A stretch of 5,840 nt of DNA. Source: CAYOZL01 sp964408435. GTDB lineage: Bacteria > Bdellovibrionota_C > UBA2361 > SZUA-149 > CAYOZL01. The notes below the pieces were generated by a model. It was not told the DNA's origin and searched no databases. It was given only the letters and a program-made list of their open reading frames with translations. Of the stretch, positions 5,697 to 5,840 are shown in pieces. The stretch lies in contig CAYOZL010000088.1 of NCBI GenBank assembly GCA_964408435.1, forward strand, positions 1 to 5,840. The letters run 5' to 3'. The first letter of the stretch is position 1. Each line of letters begins with the position of its first letter. The position numbers and the translations under genes are program-made.

Positions 5697-5779
5697 GAAA
5701 ATAAATGTTTTTAACAGAGCACACACCTAATTAATTTTACATAATTCCTTTAATGAAAATCAGGCTCTGAGTCAATTGA

Positions 5780-5808
5780 ATTTAAACTTGCTGTAGTCTA
5801 GTTTAAAT
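5780..5808. repeat. 9-bp AT-rich inverted repeat upstream of the last promoter
   Basis: ATTTAAACT (5780-5788) is the perfect reverse complement of AGTTTAAAT (5800-5808), with an 11-nt spacer. It lies about 84 nt after the stop of the unknown gene and 20 nt before the -10 at 5828. It could be the end of that transcript or an operator for the next gene. The short AGCG-AA-CGCT palindrome with TTTTATTT beside it (5809-5825) adds weak terminator character. The rest of 5697-5779 shows nothing beyond AT-rich sequence. Confidence 0.45.
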
Positions 5809-5824
5809 AGCGAACGCTTTTATT

Positions 5825-5833
5825 TGTTATAAT
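5825..5833 (+). promoter_or_regulatory. Extended -10 promoter pointing out of the window
   Basis: TG-T-TATAAT (5825-5833) is a perfect extended -10 in a non-coding stretch; no -35 match is seen at 16-18 nt. Transcription would start at or just past the window end, for a gene downstream. An ATG sits at 5838-5840, too close to the -10 to carry a normal leader. Confidence 0.45.
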
Positions 5834-5840
5834 CCAAATG

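Noticed and set aside
5715..5769. CAGAGC (5715-5720) and GCTCTG (5764-5769) as a terminator stem for the unknown gene
   Set aside because: The loop would be 43 nt of AT-rich sequence and no T-run follows the 3' arm.
5765..5780. Minus-strand TTGACT near 5772-5777 as an antisense promoter into the unknown gene
   Set aside because: No acceptable -10 hexamer lies 16-18 nt away on that strand.

Overview
The window is AT-rich (about one third G+C by eye), and every gene lies on the + strand. It looks like the chromosome of a diderm (Gram-negative type) bacterium. The order cdsA-dxr-rseP-tsaB, followed by a Rho with a compact N-terminal domain, resembles what I recall from the former Deltaproteobacteria and Bdellovibrionota. 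Enterobacteria instead place bamA after rseP. This placement is an inference from gene order and protein resemblance, and no narrower taxon can be supported. A run of exactly 100 N (1417-1516) marks a scaffold gap, as is common in draft, metagenome or single-cell assemblies.

Region 1 (1-3279) is an envelope, lipid and isoprenoid operon: the end of cdsA (CDP-diacylglycerol synthesis), dxr (first committed step of the MEP isoprenoid pathway), rseP (intramembrane site-2 protease) and tsaB (tRNA t6A modification). The genes are tightly packed: 17 nt between cdsA and dxr, and a 19-nt overlap between rseP and tsaB. The gap removes the end of dxr and the start of rseP. The long open frame that reads through the Ns is an artefact, not a fusion protein.

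Region 2 (3280-3441) is a G-poor leader before rho. It has a promoter-like TTGACC/TGTTATAAT pair straddling the tsaB stop, a 7-bp hairpin, and a 10-bp direct repeat. Rho itself (3442-4689) is complete and has all the key residues I could check.

Region 3 (4690-4949) is non-coding but dense in symmetry. It holds a terminator-like hairpin after rho, a 9-bp inverted repeat, a perfect 20-bp palindrome over the -35 position of a TATAAT promoter, a 12-bp leader hairpin, a second hairpin followed by a T-run, and a perfect tandem 13-bp repeat whose CCTT-TTTT part can pair with the Shine-Dalgarno region of the next gene.

Region 4 (4950-5696) is a 248-residue protein I do not recognise, with the best ribosome-binding site in the window. 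Region 5 (5697-5840) has no gene. It carries a 9-bp inverted repeat and an extended -10 promoter pointing out of the window. The least ordinary part is the unknown gene together with its layered, apparently regulatory leader.
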